A program made the position numbers and the translations under genes. Shown here piece after piece: positions 26,798 through 34,267 of a stretch of DNA of 64,000 nucleotides. Numbering within the stretch: the first letter of the stretch is position 1; every line of letters starts with the position of its first letter. Below the pieces are notes generated by a model, which did not search any database, was not told the DNA's origin, and saw only the letters and a list, made by a program, of their open reading frames with translations. This DNA is from Enterococcus_D sp050529585 (lineage in GTDB: Bacteria > Bacillota > Bacilli > Lactobacillales > Enterococcaceae), in NCBI RefSeq assembly GCF_050529585.1, contig NZ_CP172882.1, positions 2,170,001-2,234,000 of the forward strand. The letters are read 5' to 3'.

Positions 26798-26926
26798 TCA
26801 CTTCCTGTGCGAAACCCATTCAATCAACATTGCAATAAATAAAATAAACAGAAATATCGGTATTAGAATATACCAGTATTTAATAAAAAATTCCCTTTCG
26901 GTTAAATGAATCCAATCACTGAACAT
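26798..26926 (-). CDS. 42-residue single-pass membrane protein, DUF1056-like
   Basis: ATG at 26926 after GAGGGTAAGTT. One transmembrane helix (about residues 16-37, rich in Ile, Leu and Phe) and a basic end. Small membrane proteins of the DUF1056 type sit between terL and portal in many Lactobacillales phages; assignment is by size, topology and place. Confidence 0.6.
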   Translation of the reverse strand: MFSDWIHLTEREFFIKYWYILIPIFLFILFIAMLIEWVSHRK

Positions 26927-26949
26927 AACTTACCCTCACTTTCTAAAAA

Positions 26950-27063
26950 TTAAGGAATATACTCGAAACTACCTTCAACTACTAAAGCACGGTCCATTCC
27001 AGTAGCTTCTTTCAGCTCGGATTTAATTCTCTCTTTTTCTTCTTTATTTTCCCTAAAATACAT
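26950..27063 (-). CDS. 37-residue charged hypothetical protein
   Basis: An open frame of 38 codons right after terL, with only a weak ribosome binding site. The product is helical with many Glu and Lys (FRENKEEKERIKSELKEA). It fills the gap between terL and the small membrane protein gene, but could be spurious. Confidence 0.4.
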   Translation of the reverse strand: MYFRENKEEKERIKSELKEATGMDRALVVEGSFEYIP

Positions 27064-27133
27064 GGAATAGATAAAACCACTAAACTATGTTTTGGTATCA
27101 AAAAAATTCTTGCCATTTTTTTCAGCTCGCTTT

Positions 27134-28825
27134 CTAAAAATCAATTTCATCCAACATGTCAAAGGCATCATCGTAATCTACCTGTTCATCAAGTTCTGTA
27201 GCTTTATACAAAGCATGAACAAAAGCTTGAAATCCATCTGTTTTACGTTTAACTTCTTCTTTTTTCAGAAACTGCTTACCCACTTGTGTCTCCTTCACAT
27301 AAACATTATTGGTGAACCAACGCATTAACGGATTATCACCAAAGATAAATTTATGGTTTGCAAATCCGTCTTCTACGCGAGGAGCTAATAACGGGTGCAA
27401 ATTAGCAGGTCTTTTTAATCGAACTACTTCAAATCCTTCTTTTTCTAACATTGGTGCTAGAATATCAGCTTTGTAATTATCCATAACGATTACCCTCACT
27501 CCGTATTCATCTCTAGCTTTAATGAACCAGTCTACAATGTATTGAGGATTCAAAGACGGCTCATCAATAACTTTCATCAGTCCCATTTTTTCCCATTTCT
27601 TGATGGGTGCTCTTTTTTCGCTACCAACGAGTTGTTCTTTGAGCGAGTACCCGTAATGCACATCACAAAATTGTTTCATGGCAAAAGTGAATGCTTTGAA
27701 AGCATATTCGAACTTTTTCCGATTTTTAAAAAGCAATCCACATGTTGCAAAATCTCGAACACTACCAAAATCTAAGGATCCAATCGGTACTGTATCTAAT
27801 TCAAAAAATGGTCGATTAGTCGCCATCATCTCTTCTCTTGTTGCAACTGAATTTTCCATATTATCTTCAAGAAAATTCATACGTTTCGTGACAAAAGCGG
27901 TTCGTCCAGATGGTTCTGTCGCCAGTTTCTTATATTCTTTCATAATCCGATTGAATAGGCGCTTACCGCGTTTATTTAGAGGAATTTGCAACGCTGGATT
28001 AGCTTTCGGCCATAATTCTGGATTATCCATTTCTTCGATATTATCAATTTCGCACACATAGGGAAACACACCCTTAAACTCTGTCACTCCATTCAGAATG
28101 TCTTCACATTCCCGGTACTTGATATCAAAGTAGCCCTCACGTACAAAACCTTTTGTACCAATGAAGAATTGTCTACCATGATCTACCTTTCCGAGACCGC
28201 CTGAGAACACATCGACAATATCGGTATTCTCCATTTCATGGTATTCATCATAAATTACAGCACCTTCACGACCGCCATCTTGTGAACTAGCATTACTTGT
28301 TTTATATTCAAATACTGATTGTGTTTCTAACCCTGTCAAACTACTTTTGAAGGCTTCAAATTCTTCTTTTAAATCTTCGTTACCTTTTTTATTTATTACT
28401 CGATAGCATTCTTGAAAACTTCGTTTAGCTTGTTTTTCGCTATTGGCTACAATTGAAACATCGTAGTAGTCAATTCCATGAAGAGAACTGACAAAATAAT
28501 TTGCTAGTGTTGAAATAAACCCATTTTTACCGCCACCGCGTCCCATATTTATGACAAATTCATCAAAAACAACTTCATCATCATCTTTGTAAAACAAAAA
28601 GATGAATGCGGAAATAAATTTTTCCCATTCATCTAACTCAAAATACCAAGCTTGACTAAACTCAATATAATTATCAATTTGTTCCTCATCGAAATAATAA
28701 ATATCGTCACGAGGTAAAATTTCTTCTTCTATTAATTTTAAAAGTTGTATTCTTTTTTCGTTAAGGATTAACTCACCGGATTTCCATTTACGAATATATT
28801 GATCAACATGCGGGGTAGTAAGCAT
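27134..28825 (-). CDS. terL: Terminase large subunit
   Basis: A 563-residue packaging motor. The ATPase part has the P-loop-like INMGRGGGKNG (about residue 95) and a Walker B segment ending in acidic residues (AVIYDEYHEM). The C-terminal nuclease part carries acidic clusters such as SLDFGS and VIVMDNYKAD. Length and layout fit the Terminase_1 family of HK97-like Gram-positive phages. It starts 3 bases after the terS-like gene stop and feeds DNA through the portal. Confidence 0.94.
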   Translation of the reverse strand: MLTTPHVDQYIRKWKSGELILNEKRIQLLKLIEEEILPRDDIYYFDEEQIDNYIEFSQAWYFELDEWEKFISAFIFLFYKDDDEVVFDEFVINMGRGGGKNGFISTLANYFVSSLHGIDYYDVSIVANSEKQAKRSFQECYRVINKKGNEDLKEEFEAFKSSLTGLETQSVFEYKTSNASSQDGGREGAVIYDEYHEMENTDIVDVFSGGLGKVDHGRQFFIGTKGFVREGYFDIKYRECEDILNGVTEFKGVFPYVCEIDNIEEMDNPELWPKANPALQIPLNKRGKRLFNRIMKEYKKLATEPSGRTAFVTKRMNFLEDNMENSVATREEMMATNRPFFELDTVPIGSLDFGSVRDFATCGLLFKNRKKFEYAFKAFTFAMKQFCDVHYGYSLKEQLVGSEKRAPIKKWEKMGLMKVIDEPSLNPQYIVDWFIKARDEYGVRVIVMDNYKADILAPMLEKEGFEVVRLKRPANLHPLLAPRVEDGFANHKFIFGDNPLMRWFTNNVYVKETQVGKQFLKKEEVKRKTDGFQAFVHALYKATELDEQVDYDDAFDMLDEIDF

Positions 28826-28827
28826 TT

Positions 28828-29373
28828 CTATTTCCTACCAAGTAACTTGCTTTTTTTATCAACTTTCACATTTTGCGGTAATAAATCGGTGAGTTGCTTG
28901 ATAATTGCTTGGTATGTTTTATCTCTATTGTCATAATTTTCGACAATTGGTCTTTTTCTATCATAAGGCATTTGATTTTCGCTTTGCTTAAATTTTTCAT
29001 ATTCTCCGTTTTCGATAATATCTTTCCAGTTATCATCTAGCAAAACTCTTAATCGTGCAGCTTGAGTAATTAGTCCTTCAACCAAACTAAGTTTGTCACG
29101 AGGAATTTTGTTAAAAATTTTTTGAAGACGATCTTTTTCTAACTTCACACGTTTTTCCATGTCATCCATACGGTCATTCAGTAAGAAATGTAAACTGCAT
29201 CCAAGTACCTTCGCTATAGAACTTAACTTCTCAATACTTGGTGAATTTTTACCATTTTCAATGCTTCCGTAGTACTTACTGGAAATTCCACTTTTGGTTG
29301 CCACATCAACTTGTGTCATCCTTTTTTCAAGTCTTTTTTGCTTCATTCTCGATCCAACTAACTTAGAATCCAA
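28828..29373 (-). CDS. Terminase small subunit with N-terminal XRE helix-turn-helix
   Basis: The likely start is TTG at 29373 behind AGAAGGTGATTAG; frames reaching further upstream lack a binding site. The 181-residue product has a complete XRE-type HTH at about residues 5-60 (MKQKRLEKRMTQVDVATKSG, then YYGSIENGKNSPSIEKLSSI), like a phage repressor. The remainder (about 80-165: LVEGLITQAARLRVLLDDNW, then PYDRKRPIVENYDNRDKTYQ) resembles terminase small subunits next to terL in Firmicutes phages. It presumably recognises cos DNA. A full repressor-type HTH fused to a TerS-like body is uncommon. Confidence 0.8.
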   Translation of the reverse strand: MDSKLVGSRMKQKRLEKRMTQVDVATKSGISSKYYGSIENGKNSPSIEKLSSIAKVLGCSLHFLLNDRMDDMEKRVKLEKDRLQKIFNKIPRDKLSLVEGLITQAARLRVLLDDNWKDIIENGEYEKFKQSENQMPYDRKRPIVENYDNRDKTYQAIIKQLTDLLPQNVKVDKKSKLLGRK

Positions 29374-29389
29374 ACTAATCACCTTCTTT

Positions 29390-29560
29390 CTATTTTCAAT
29401 GTGTGGGGCTAGGAGGGGGGAGGGGCAAAAAATGTATGCTGCATTTGCAGAATTGACCCCTTCCACCGGTTCCCTCGAGTGGGGATTTGATACAAAACTT
29501 TTCGACCGGGGGTCTTATATATCAACGTTTTAAAAATAAAAGTGGTGAGCTATCCCAATT
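29390..29560. other. Candidate cos region
   Basis: This non-coding stretch upstream of the small terminase has several G/C blocks unlike its AT-rich surroundings: a long G-rich tract (29404-29426), an ACCGGT palindrome (29464-29469) and GACCGGGGGTC (29503-29513), an interrupted palindrome. An HNH nuclease gene lies 0.6 kb away on the late-operon entry side, as in HK97-type cos phages with 3' overhangs. The cut position cannot be read from the sequence. Confidence 0.45.
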
Positions 29561-29577
29561 TAGAGATTTCTCACCAT

Positions 29578-29799
29578 TCATTCCGTATCTTGTTCGCCTA
29601 AGTGATAATCGATTCGCATATAGATGTTCCGACCGCCAGCTTCATCAATCGTTGGTGCATTATGTTCATCTTGAAACATTGCATCGTCCATGATTATTTC
29701 TCCGCTGGCAACCGCTCGTTTAAATGAATCTAATCTTTGAAGTGTTTCGTTCAAGAATTTTACTTGTTGATCTGTGGTTGTAGATATTTCTTTGCTCAT
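29578..29799 (-). CDS. Hypothetical late protein
   Basis: A 73-residue, helical N-terminal, acidic protein overlapping the preceding gene by 4 bases (ATGA). It lies between the HNH and terS genes in the packaging entry region. Function unknown. Confidence 0.65.
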   Translation of the reverse strand: MSKEISTTTDQQVKFLNETLQRLDSFKRAVASGEIIMDDAMFQDEHNAPTIDEAGGRNIYMRIDYHLGEQDTE

Positions 29800-30113
29800 T
29801 GGTCCAGCACCTCCCCAGTGATTCGATCAATAGATAATACTTTCTGTTTAGGATCATCATTAGTCACATAAATAAATGTAATCACATTGGTTCCTTCACC
29901 CCAGTCGTGCTTTGTGACATAATGGTTAGTCATAACCACAACTCCGACTTCCCTGCCTTTGATATAAAGCTTAGGTACTTTCCCATTCAAATCGAAGCTA
30001 ACGTCTTCGCTATTCAATCTCAACACTCCCTCGTATTCAATTCCAGTAACATGTAAAACAGGACCGGAATCATCATATTTGCAGAATAATCTTTTCAAAA
30101 CACCTACCACCAC
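29796..30113 (-). CDS. Hypothetical beta-rich late protein
   Basis: A 105-residue protein of alternating strands, overlapping the HNH gene by 10 bases. The start could be GTG at 30113 or 30110 or TTG at 30098; only the last two thirds are certain. No family recognised. Confidence 0.65.
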   Translation of the reverse strand: MVVGVLKRLFCKYDDSGPVLHVTGIEYEGVLRLNSEDVSFDLNGKVPKLYIKGREVGVVVMTNHYVTKHDWGEGTNVITFIYVTNDDPKQKVLSIDRITGEVLDQ

Positions 30114-30418
30114 TCATCATCCCACTTTCTTTTTTTTGGTTGGCCACGATAGTTCATTCGATCGTGTCGCTTATTGTGACAGTCTTTGCATAACGTCCTC
30201 AAGTTGTCTGGATCAAACGCAAGCTCTGGATTTGTTTCCAACTCTTTAATGTGATCGACTTCTAGTATCGAATCATACTGCGTGGTCAGTCTGCCTTCGG
30301 CTTTACACCATAAACATTCGTAGTGATCTCTCTCAAGTATTTGCTGTCTTAGGTTGCGCCACTTTGTTGATCCATAAAACCTAGCACGATCTGCTTTGGT
30401 TTTGACAACAGGTATCAT
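30104..30418 (-). CDS. HNH endonuclease
   Basis: A 104-residue nuclease with the HNH core: CLWC and CKDCH zinc-binding cysteines, VDHIKEL catalytic His, the Asn of NLRTLC and a final His in CHNKRH. In HK97-like phages such a nuclease works with TerL to cut at cos. It overlaps the previous gene (ATGA) and is one of the first genes of the late operon. Confidence 0.92.
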   Translation of the reverse strand: MIPVVKTKADRARFYGSTKWRNLRQQILERDHYECLWCKAEGRLTTQYDSILEVDHIKELETNPELAFDPDNLRTLCKDCHNKRHDRMNYRGQPKKRKWDDEWW

Positions 30419-30744
30419 TGGTCTTTGGCAAGTTGCTCAACGTAAACATTTACCAAGGCACGCTGCACTTGCAAGATTCCATCTACTCCAAGCTGAGTTA
30501 CATCTAGGCCCATGTGGTCCTTTATAAACGTAGCATTTACTGGTGCCTCAAGCGATCTCTTCATCATGTAATAGTTCATTGCTGCAAGTTCATCTACCTT
30601 CAATCCATAAGCTGTGATGACTTTCCAGAACAGATCAGCAATAGCATCCATGTCCTTTTCTTCTCGCAACTGAGTTAGTAGCTTGATAAAGTCGTCTTGT
30701 TTTTCTTTAACAGATTTCTTTTTGTAATCCTGTGGTTTCTTCAT
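30415..30744 (-). CDS. Helical hypothetical protein at the head of the packaging genes
   Basis: The start is ATG at 30744 with AAAGGAGCGATAAGA upstream; an in-frame start further up overlaps a terminator. The 109-residue product is all-helical with a basic N-terminus. It is coupled to the HNH gene by a 4-base overlap. Function unknown. Confidence 0.7.
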   Translation of the reverse strand: MKKPQDYKKKSVKEKQDDFIKLLTQLREEKDMDAIADLFWKVITAYGLKVDELAAMNYYMMKRSLEAPVNATFIKDHMGLDVTQLGVDGILQVQRALVNVYVEQLAKDQ

Positions 30745-30765
30745 TCTTATCGCTCCTTTTGGGCA

Positions 30766-30796
30766 TAATAAAAACACCTGAGGTTAATCAGGTGTT
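30766..30796 (-). terminator. Terminator behind the DUF4145 gene
   Basis: The 9-bp perfect stem AACACCTGA/TCAGGTGTT is followed on the minus strand by TTTTATTAT. It isolates the DUF4145 gene from the packaging operon, or acts as an attenuator. Confidence 0.75.
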
Positions 30797-31383
30797 TAAT
30801 CATTACTATCTTGATGTTCATCATTATATTCAAAATTTATTAATAATAACATTTCAAGCAAGTTAAGTATATCTTTTGCGTCCTTAGAATTTTTTGACGT
30901 TTTATTGTGCGTTGCGGAATTTCCCTCTGTTCGAATTTTGTCAATTACTTTTTTATTTCTTCTTGGAATATACCCTTCTTCTACTAAAAAATTAATATAA
31001 TATGTAAATTTATTACCGTCTTCAGCACCATAATAAATGGCTACATTTGCTAATGCTTTTCTAGAAATCAAAATAACTGCGGTATAAGCCTGTATTTTAT
31101 AACAATCTCTTGCCTCTTTGTACAAATAAGAAACGATCTCTGGTAGGTTTTTAATCTTTCTACCATATGCGCTTCCCGGCATTTGATAGCCACCTTCTTC
31201 ATTTTCAATCATGGATACACAACCACAAGATGGACAAATCATTGCAAACATATTAGAACCATTTGCAAACATACCTTTCTCCGAGCTGACTTCCCTCTCA
31301 CAATAACCACACTTATAATCAATCGTGATGTTATACTGACGGTTTATAGATTCCCAAGCGTTGAATATTTTAGGGCTTTCCAT
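30796..31383 (-). CDS. DUF4145-domain protein, separately transcribed accessory gene
   Basis: A 195-residue protein. An N-terminal treble-clef or zinc-ribbon-like region has two Cys pairs (CGYC near residue 25, CPSCGC near 50). The C-terminal part (SYLYKEARDCYKIQAYTAVI, then RKALANVAIYYGAE, then a basic helix with EGNSATHNK) fits DUF4145. That domain is known mainly as a partner of restriction and other defence-related proteins. The gene has its own promoter (31416-31444), a strong site AAAGGAGAG, and terminators on both sides. This is the layout of a phage moron expressed in the lysogen. A defence or superinfection role is inference. Confidence 0.82.
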   Translation of the reverse strand: MESPKIFNAWESINRQYNITIDYKCGYCEREVSSEKGMFANGSNMFAMICPSCGCVSMIENEEGGYQMPGSAYGRKIKNLPEIVSYLYKEARDCYKIQAYTAVILISRKALANVAIYYGAEDGNKFTYYINFLVEEGYIPRRNKKVIDKIRTEGNSATHNKTSKNSKDAKDILNLLEMLLLINFEYNDEHQDSND

Positions 31384-31415
31384 TCTCTCACACTCTCCTT
31401 TTATCAGATATAAAT

Positions 31416-31444
31416 ATCATACCTAACAAAGAAGCAAAAGTGAA
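31416..31444 (-). promoter_or_regulatory. Promoter of the DUF4145 gene
   Basis: TTCACT, a 17-base spacer and TATGAT on the minus strand, between an upstream terminator and the gene's ribosome binding site. Confidence 0.65.
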
Positions 31445-31449
31445 CAACT

Positions 31450-31518
31450 AAAAAAGACAGCACTAGCGAATTTCGAAATGAGGAGTTTCACCTCGATTCA
31501 AAGTAATGTGCTGCCTTT
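31450..31518 (-). terminator. Structured terminator upstream of the DUF4145 unit
   Basis: On the minus strand GGCAGCAC (31508-31515) pairs with GTGCTGTC (31456-31463), followed by TTTTTTAG. The 44-base interior forms a second hairpin (GAGG/CCTC). It ends transcription coming from the late activator side. Confidence 0.7.
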
Positions 31519-31681
31519 CTATTAGTCAAAGAAGTTTCGCGATAAGGAGATTACCTCCTTTCGGTATTTGGATTAGTGTGAGTAGTCCAAGCCGACGCTC
31601 TCCGTTTCTTCTACGCTATTAATATAACCCGTTTGAATCAAGAAATATACACAGGCTTTGAGGTCGCATTTTGTGACAATG
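31519..31681 (-). other. Intergenic region behind the late activator; possible late leader
   Basis: No credible open frame. On the minus strand AAGGAG-GTAAT-CTCCTT (31544-31560) is a perfect hairpin that buries a full Shine-Dalgarno sequence with no start codon behind it. TATATT near 31619 could be a -10 box. Together with the structure at 31450-31518 it suggests a short structured leader RNA ahead of the late genes. Confidence 0.4.
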
Positions 31682-32161
31682 TCAAAACAAACTTAATTGA
31701 TCCTGGTCTGCTGAATAGTAGTCCATTTCATCTTGTCTCTTCATGCGTTCCTCTCGTCTAGATTCGTACTCATCGACAAACGAAAGTGTCTTGCGGATCT
31801 CTGTGTGCCTCTTGCGAATGTATGACACGCTGTATCCTGTTTCGTCCGCTATGTCATATATGTCCATATCCTCGATGTATTTCAATTTGACTATTTTATT
31901 ATCGGTGCCACTGAATGAATCGATTAGCTCTAACAATTCGGCTTTCTCACATTCAAGTAACGATATTTCCTTTTCGATTATTTCTATATTCTCTTCCAAC
32001 GATGATGATCGTGAATTCTTTTCTAGGCGTACGTTTGCTAAGTCGCCATTGACCCATCGATCTAATTCCAATTTACTCTTGTTAAGATTCCATTTCATGA
32101 AGAGAATTTGTTCTTCCAAATCTTGGTAGTTTTTAAGCCATTGAAACCTCACAAACGCCAC
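31682..32161 (-). CDS. Late transcription activator, ArpU/RinA type
   Basis: A 159-residue protein. The N-terminal half is helical and coiled; the C-terminal part (IVKLKYIEDMDIYDIADETG, then SVSYIRKRHTEI) matches the sigma-70 region 4-like HTH of ArpU/RinA-type phage activators. These proteins switch on the late packaging and structural operon, and the gene lies at the early-late border as expected. It was named after an Enterococcus hirae autolysin regulator. Its target promoter would lie between here and the packaging genes. Confidence 0.85.
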   Translation of the reverse strand: MAFVRFQWLKNYQDLEEQILFMKWNLNKSKLELDRWVNGDLANVRLEKNSRSSSLEENIEIIEKEISLLECEKAELLELIDSFSGTDNKIVKLKYIEDMDIYDIADETGYSVSYIRKRHTEIRKTLSFVDEYESRREERMKRQDEMDYYSADQDQLSLF

Positions 32162-32169
32162 CCCTTTTA

Positions 32170-32223
32170 TGGTAAAATAATCTTGTCGTAGGTCACTTAC
32201 TCAAAAGGTAGTGGCTTTTTTTA
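32170..32223 (+). ncRNA. Short rightward transcript element, copy A
   Basis: An extended -10 (TGGTAAAAT, 32170-32178) is followed by TCTTGTCG, an imperfect hairpin and a run of seven T. This predicts an RNA of about 40 nt made against the direction of the early operon, starting just upstream of the late activator gene. Its first 26 bases agree at about 20 positions with the element at 38350. The -35 is weak. Confidence 0.5.
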
Positions 32224-32376
32224 TTTGTCAAAATGAGCCGCATATCCATTTGCTTCATCCATAATTAAACTTTTTAAATCATTGCCAAGAACTTTCCTGT
32301 TTGCCGTCCCGTTAGTTTTGGCTTTCTCTTGCAGCCGACGCTTCTTCTTTTTCACTTTTGATTTAGTCTTTCCCAA
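32221..32376 (-). CDS. 51-residue basic hypothetical protein
   Basis: A TTG start at 32376 follows GAGAGGAAGA. The N-terminal half is very basic (KSKVKKKKRRLQEKAK), possibly nucleic-acid binding. It overlaps the upstream small membrane protein gene by 14 bases. Confidence 0.6.
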   Translation of the reverse strand: MGKTKSKVKKKKRRLQEKAKTNGTANRKVLGNDLKSLIMDEANGYAAHFDK

Positions 32377-32473
32377 TAAAATCTTCCTCTCTTTTATCTA
32401 TTGACTTACCTAGGATAATTCCAAAAAACACCAAGGTTACAAACCCTACAAACATCAATACTGCTAGTGTCAT
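32363..32473 (-). CDS. 36-residue membrane peptide
   Basis: ATG at 32473 after GTGGAGGGTGATC. One transmembrane helix (about 4-23) followed by a charged tail. Part of the early-region string of small genes; function unknown. Confidence 0.6.
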   Translation of the reverse strand: MTLAVLMFVGFVTLVFFGIILGKSIDKREEDFIGKD

Positions 32474-32475
32474 GA

Positions 32476-32694
32476 TCACCCTCCACTCTCGATCGCTTCT
32501 CGCACTACTGGATCACGATAAAGCATTTTGTATTTTAGTTTCTCTTGCTGCAGCTGTTGTTCTAGCTGGTTGATCTGCTGTTGCTGGTCAATAATCGTAT
32601 AGGATAGCCAACTCAAGCCAGCGATCGTTAGCAGTATTATGATGATGGATAGACTATCATTGATTTGCTTATTCCTGTTCTTAATCTTCGTCAT
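32476..32694 (-). CDS. Small membrane protein with glutamine-rich coiled coil
   Basis: A 72-residue protein: basic N-terminus, one transmembrane helix (about 15-35), then a Gln/Leu-rich coiled coil. The topology recalls phage spanin-like or division-associated peptides, but nothing identifies it. It overlaps the next gene upstream by 14 bases. Confidence 0.65.
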   Translation of the reverse strand: MTKIKNRNKQINDSLSIIIILLTIAGLSWLSYTIIDQQQQINQLEQQLQQEKLKYKMLYRDPVVREAIESGG

Positions 32695-32896
32695 CTATAT
32701 ATTGACCTTCTTCCAAAATACTATAAGCCGTAGTTCCATCTGCATTTTCAGTTTCTCCCAGACAGTCATCATCTAAAAAAGCAACATATCCTGTTGGATA
32801 GAGAGTTACGCAGTCTTTGTGATAATACTCATCATCCACTTCTATTACTTCATCATCCCATTTGAAATAGTCGGAACATGCTTTACATTTTTCCAT
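32681..32896 (-). CDS. Acidic zinc-finger-like hypothetical protein
   Basis: A 71-residue, very acidic protein. An N-terminal CKAC pair and a later HKDC give a possible metal site (C-x2-C...H-x2-C). Highly acidic phage early proteins sometimes mimic DNA, but no specific function can be assigned. Confidence 0.65.
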   Translation of the reverse strand: MEKCKACSDYFKWDDEVIEVDDEYYHKDCVTLYPTGYVAFLDDDCLGETENADGTTAYSILEEGQYIDDED

Positions 32897-32940
32897 AGTT
32901 ACCTTATCCCTCCATTCATTTATCGCTGACGATTGCGGAA

Positions 32941-33099
32941 TTACTTCTTCCGCTTTTTTGGTTTAGTCCGTTTGCTTTTTCTGATGAAAGTCGGATCTGG
33001 ATTCCCGCCTCTATATAGATTAATTTGTGCCATATCTGAGTCCCAGTAGTGAAAAGCGTTCCTTCCCAATCCTGCAGCTGAGGCGATCTTTTTAGCCAT
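32941..33099 (-). CDS. 52-residue basic hypothetical protein
   Basis: The start is ATG at 33099 behind CGGGAGGAAGAGTG, overlapping the upstream stop as TGATG. The C-terminus is a run of Lys and Arg (RKSKRTKPKKRKK). Probably nucleic-acid binding; no family recognised. Confidence 0.65.
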   Translation of the reverse strand: MAKKIASAAGLGRNAFHYWDSDMAQINLYRGGNPDPTFIRKSKRTKPKKRKK

Positions 33100-33449
33100 C
33101 ACTCTTCCTCCCGTTCCAAAGCCCATTGACTGAATACTTGTAGGACTTCTATTTCTTGTTTATAAGTCAATTCTTGGATACTAGGCACAATCCGTAGTTC
33201 ACCAGGGTCTAAGCCAACGCTCAAATGCATAATTGCCTCAAATGGATACCAACCCATAAAATCATCTTTAGAATCGCACTTTTTCTTCAACCAATCCAAC
33301 ACAATCTGTTGATTCTCGTTGAGTTGCGGTTGCTTTGGCTCAAAATTTTCTAGCATTACAAATGGGCTAGTGCCCTGAACTTTTTCAATTGCGAACTTGC
33401 TACACTTACCAATTAATTTTTTGTTGTTATAAACTAAACTCACATTCAT
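33099..33449 (-). CDS. Hypothetical early protein
   Basis: The start is set at ATG 33449 with GCGAGGAATGA upstream; the frame extends further but enters the methyltransferase gene and lacks a binding site. The 116-residue product has a mixed fold with Trp-rich motifs (DWLKKKCDSKDDFMGWYPFE). Function unknown. Confidence 0.6.
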   Translation of the reverse strand: MNVSLVYNNKKLIGKCSKFAIEKVQGTSPFVMLENFEPKQPQLNENQQIVLDWLKKKCDSKDDFMGWYPFEAIMHLSVGLDPGELRIVPSIQELTYKQEIEVLQVFSQWALEREEE

Positions 33450-33585
33450 TCCTCGCTTTCTGCGGTTGACACATTTTGTTAAAAAAGGCAAAGTGTTAAC
33501 ATTGCACGTGTTGGTATAGTATTTTTTTGCTTTAAGTTGCAAAAATGACCTGTTTTTTGTAATTTGGTTGCAACGACACATTCTG

Positions 33586-34059
33586 CTATTTCGTCGGATA
33601 GTGGACTTGCTTGTTAAAAATAAGCCAGTGTGTTTGTGATCGCTTATTACCAAATAATGGACTGAACGGCTCTATGGCTTTAAGAACTTCTTTTAGCTTT
33701 ACCTGGTTCTCATTCCACTTGAAAATAATGGTTCCATTCGGCTTAATAACTCTCATGCATTCAGCCATCCCGCACTTAATATCATCTGGCCAGTTATCTT
33801 TATCGAGCTGTCCATACTGACCTTTCATAATGGATTTTTGTCCTGCCCATTTCAGGTGTGGCGGATCAAAGACAACTAAATCATACGTGCAATCTTCAAA
33901 AGGCATATTCCTAAAATCTGCTACTATATCAGGCTTAACGTTTACTTTCTTGCCGTAAATTTCGTATTCTTCTTCTCGTATATCCATGTAAGTGGCAAAG
34001 CTGCATTCTTTATCAAACCAGAACAATCGGCTGCCGCAACATGCATCTAAAATTTTCAT
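33586..34059 (-). CDS. Orphan DNA methyltransferase, probably N6-adenine
   Basis: A 157-residue class I SAM-dependent methyltransferase. It has a short SAM-binding start (ILDACCGSRLFWFDKE), an acidic strand end (YMDI) and the catalytic motif DPPH (VVFDPPHLKWAG, about residue 65), the form seen in amino-methyltransferases of phages. No restriction gene accompanies it, so it likely protects phage DNA or tunes expression. The short length means little or no separate target-recognition domain. Confidence 0.82.
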   Translation of the reverse strand: MKILDACCGSRLFWFDKECSFATYMDIREEEYEIYGKKVNVKPDIVADFRNMPFEDCTYDLVVFDPPHLKWAGQKSIMKGQYGQLDKDNWPDDIKCGMAECMRVIKPNGTIIFKWNENQVKLKEVLKAIEPFSPLFGNKRSQTHWLIFNKQVHYPTK

Positions 34060-34060
34060 G

Positions 34061-34249
34061 CTAACCCTCCAGCTTCACAATTTCTCGCCGCTTCTTTTTA
34101 ATTTTGCTCATTCTCTTGATACCAGTCGGCGTGCTATACCACAAAACAGTGTCAATCTTGATCTCTAGCCGTTTAGCTACTTCTTGCGGCGTTCCTTCAA
34201 AAACGAATTGATCTCGTTCATATACTCCATAAATTGCCAATTGGGCCAC
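34061..34249 (-). CDS. Small HTH-like early protein
   Basis: A 62-residue protein whose middle (FEGTPQEVAKRLEIKIDTVLWYSTP) follows the pattern used by small phage proteins that bind DNA through an HTH-like segment, related to the one in the 35939-36277 product. The C-terminus is basic. It lies between the two methyltransferase genes. Confidence 0.65.
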   Translation of the reverse strand: MAQLAIYGVYERDQFVFEGTPQEVAKRLEIKIDTVLWYSTPTGIKRMSKIKKKRREIVKLEG

Positions 34250-34267
34250 TCCTTTTTAAATCAATAT

